A DNA stretch of 64,000 nucleotides. Origin: Brugia malayi (Eukaryota > Nematoda > Chromadorea > Rhabditida > Onchocercidae). The stretch spans positions 2,294,001-2,358,000 of the forward strand of contig NW_025062475.1 of assembly GCF_000002995.4 (NCBI RefSeq), read 5' to 3'. The stretch's first letter is position 1; every line of letters begins with the position of its first letter. Of the stretch, positions 63,158 through 64,000 are shown one piece after another. A program made the position numbers and the translations under genes. The notes under the pieces are model-generated. The model saw only the letters and a program-made list of their open reading frames with translations, did no database searches and had not been told where the DNA came from.

Positions 63158-63651
63158 TAGTTTTCATTTCTTTTGCCATATTTTATGGACGAATGAGAAA
63201 AGACATTTTGTAAAAGTCATTTCTATCCTGCTTGCCTTTGGCCTGTAGATAATCTAAATTATAAGATCGAAAGGCTGTTGATTGAAAAATGTTATATTTG
63301 TTAATCAAATTGCTCTTTATCATGTTTGAAGTTCTATGTTGTGACTTTTCTTTTTGTGATTTGATAAATTTTCGAGAGACTTATTGTTGTCAAAATTCAA
63401 AGTTTGTGTTAACTTTTTTATTTCTGGATTTTGCATAGTAATAACGCATAAAGAGATGGTTGATATCAAAGGAAAGGATTGATAGGGACTTTATTTCTCC
63501 ATATCTATTTATTTTCATTAAAAAATATTTATTGTTGTATTTTTAAAGTAAAGATGTTCGTTTTATAGTAATTTAGACAAGTTCAAAAACTGAAAAATGA
63601 ATAATTTCAGATCATTTCAGAATAGTACTTGGAGTTGATAAGGAGTCAAAA
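63158..63651. other. Gap between uL22m and the CCDC12-like gene
   Basis: About 490 bases between two genes on the same strand. It contains TTTCAG acceptor-like sites at about 63606-63611 and 63615-63620 just before the next ATG, so the pair could be a loosely spaced trans-spliced operon. No coding segment seen. Confidence 0.4.
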
Positions 63652-64000
63652 ATGGTAGATGGAATTGTTGAAGAGCAAGAAATAGATGACATAGATATAG
63701 TTGAGACGAGTATTAGCTTAGAAAAAGAAGCAAATGAAAGGAAACGACGGCTTAGAGAAATGCGTGAACGAATGCAACAAGGAGGCAAGTTTTCGGCTTA
63801 TTCTAGAACATTGAAAACAGTGGAGGCTATTTGCGTGAGGTTTATTGATGTACAAATTATTCACGTGAGGATTATTGATAACAATGGAGATTTTTTACCT
63901 TAGATTTTTATGTTTCCTCATTTTATATGCACTAAGTAAATATACATTAGATTGAATCAATGATTAACTGTTAAAGAATAAGACTACAGAATTTATTTCT
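63652..64000 (+). CDS. N-terminus of a CCDC12/Cwf18-like protein, partial at right edge
   Basis: The ATG at 63652 opens a frame with an acidic start (DGIVEEQEIDDIDIVE) and then a charged helix, LEKEANERKRRLREMRERM. This resembles the N-terminal helix of the spliceosome-associated CCDC12 family, which begins with an LEEEALRRKERLKALREK-type segment. The likely first exon ends at 63784, where GGAG is followed by GCAAGT, a good GC-type donor; a GT at 63789 is the alternative. The in-frame residues after that (to a TAG at 63901-63903) look intronic. The rest of the gene is beyond the window, so the family call rests on about 20 residues. Confidence 0.45.

Overview
The window is nuclear DNA of a nematode, most likely a filarial worm. 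The support is: very AT-rich sequence full of A/T homopolymers; short exons joined by GT-AG introns whose acceptors end in TTTCAG or TTTTAG; gene content typical of worms (a RIG-I-like Dicer-related helicase and a menorin/FAM151 gene); two small secreted Met/Pro/Gln- and Cys/Pro-rich genes resembling filarial microfilarial-sheath proteins; and a decayed Wolbachia-like fragment inside an intron. The genus cannot be fixed from the sequence alone.

Layout. 1-7828 (minus): 15 exons of the N-terminal half of a RIG-I-like RNA helicase, running off the left edge. Its first intron holds the Wolbachia-like remnant (6685-7125). 7829-25242: a gene-poor stretch of about 17 kb built of A/T runs, trinucleotide repeats and minisatellites of 37, 48 and 72 bp. 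25243-35918 (plus): a complete 12-exon menorin (FAM151/DUF2181) gene, with a possible alternative last exon at 36760-36868. 37850-46850: a large inverted duplication. Two paralogous sheath-protein-like genes (38223-38853 plus, 45813-46463 minus) point inwards, each followed by a nearly identical arm of about 1.65 kb. The 3.8-kb spacer holds the mitochondrial ribosomal protein L39 gene (41106-43679 plus). 49503-50233 (minus): cytochrome c oxidase subunit VIa. 54875-59609 (plus): neutral sphingomyelinase. 61242-63157 (plus): mitochondrial ribosomal protein L22. 63652 to the right edge (plus): start of a gene resembling CCDC12/Cwf18.

The genes do not form one pathway. Three serve mitochondria (mL39, COX6A, uL22m). 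The helicase belongs to small-RNA and antiviral biology, menorin to skin-neuron patterning, and sphingomyelinase to membrane lipid signalling. The parts most worth a second look are the inverted duplication with its sheath-like paralogs, the bacterial remnant in the helicase intron, and the phase-compatible alternative 3' exon of menorin. Exon boundaries were read by eye from splice consensus, reading phase and family resemblance. No alignment or database search was run.
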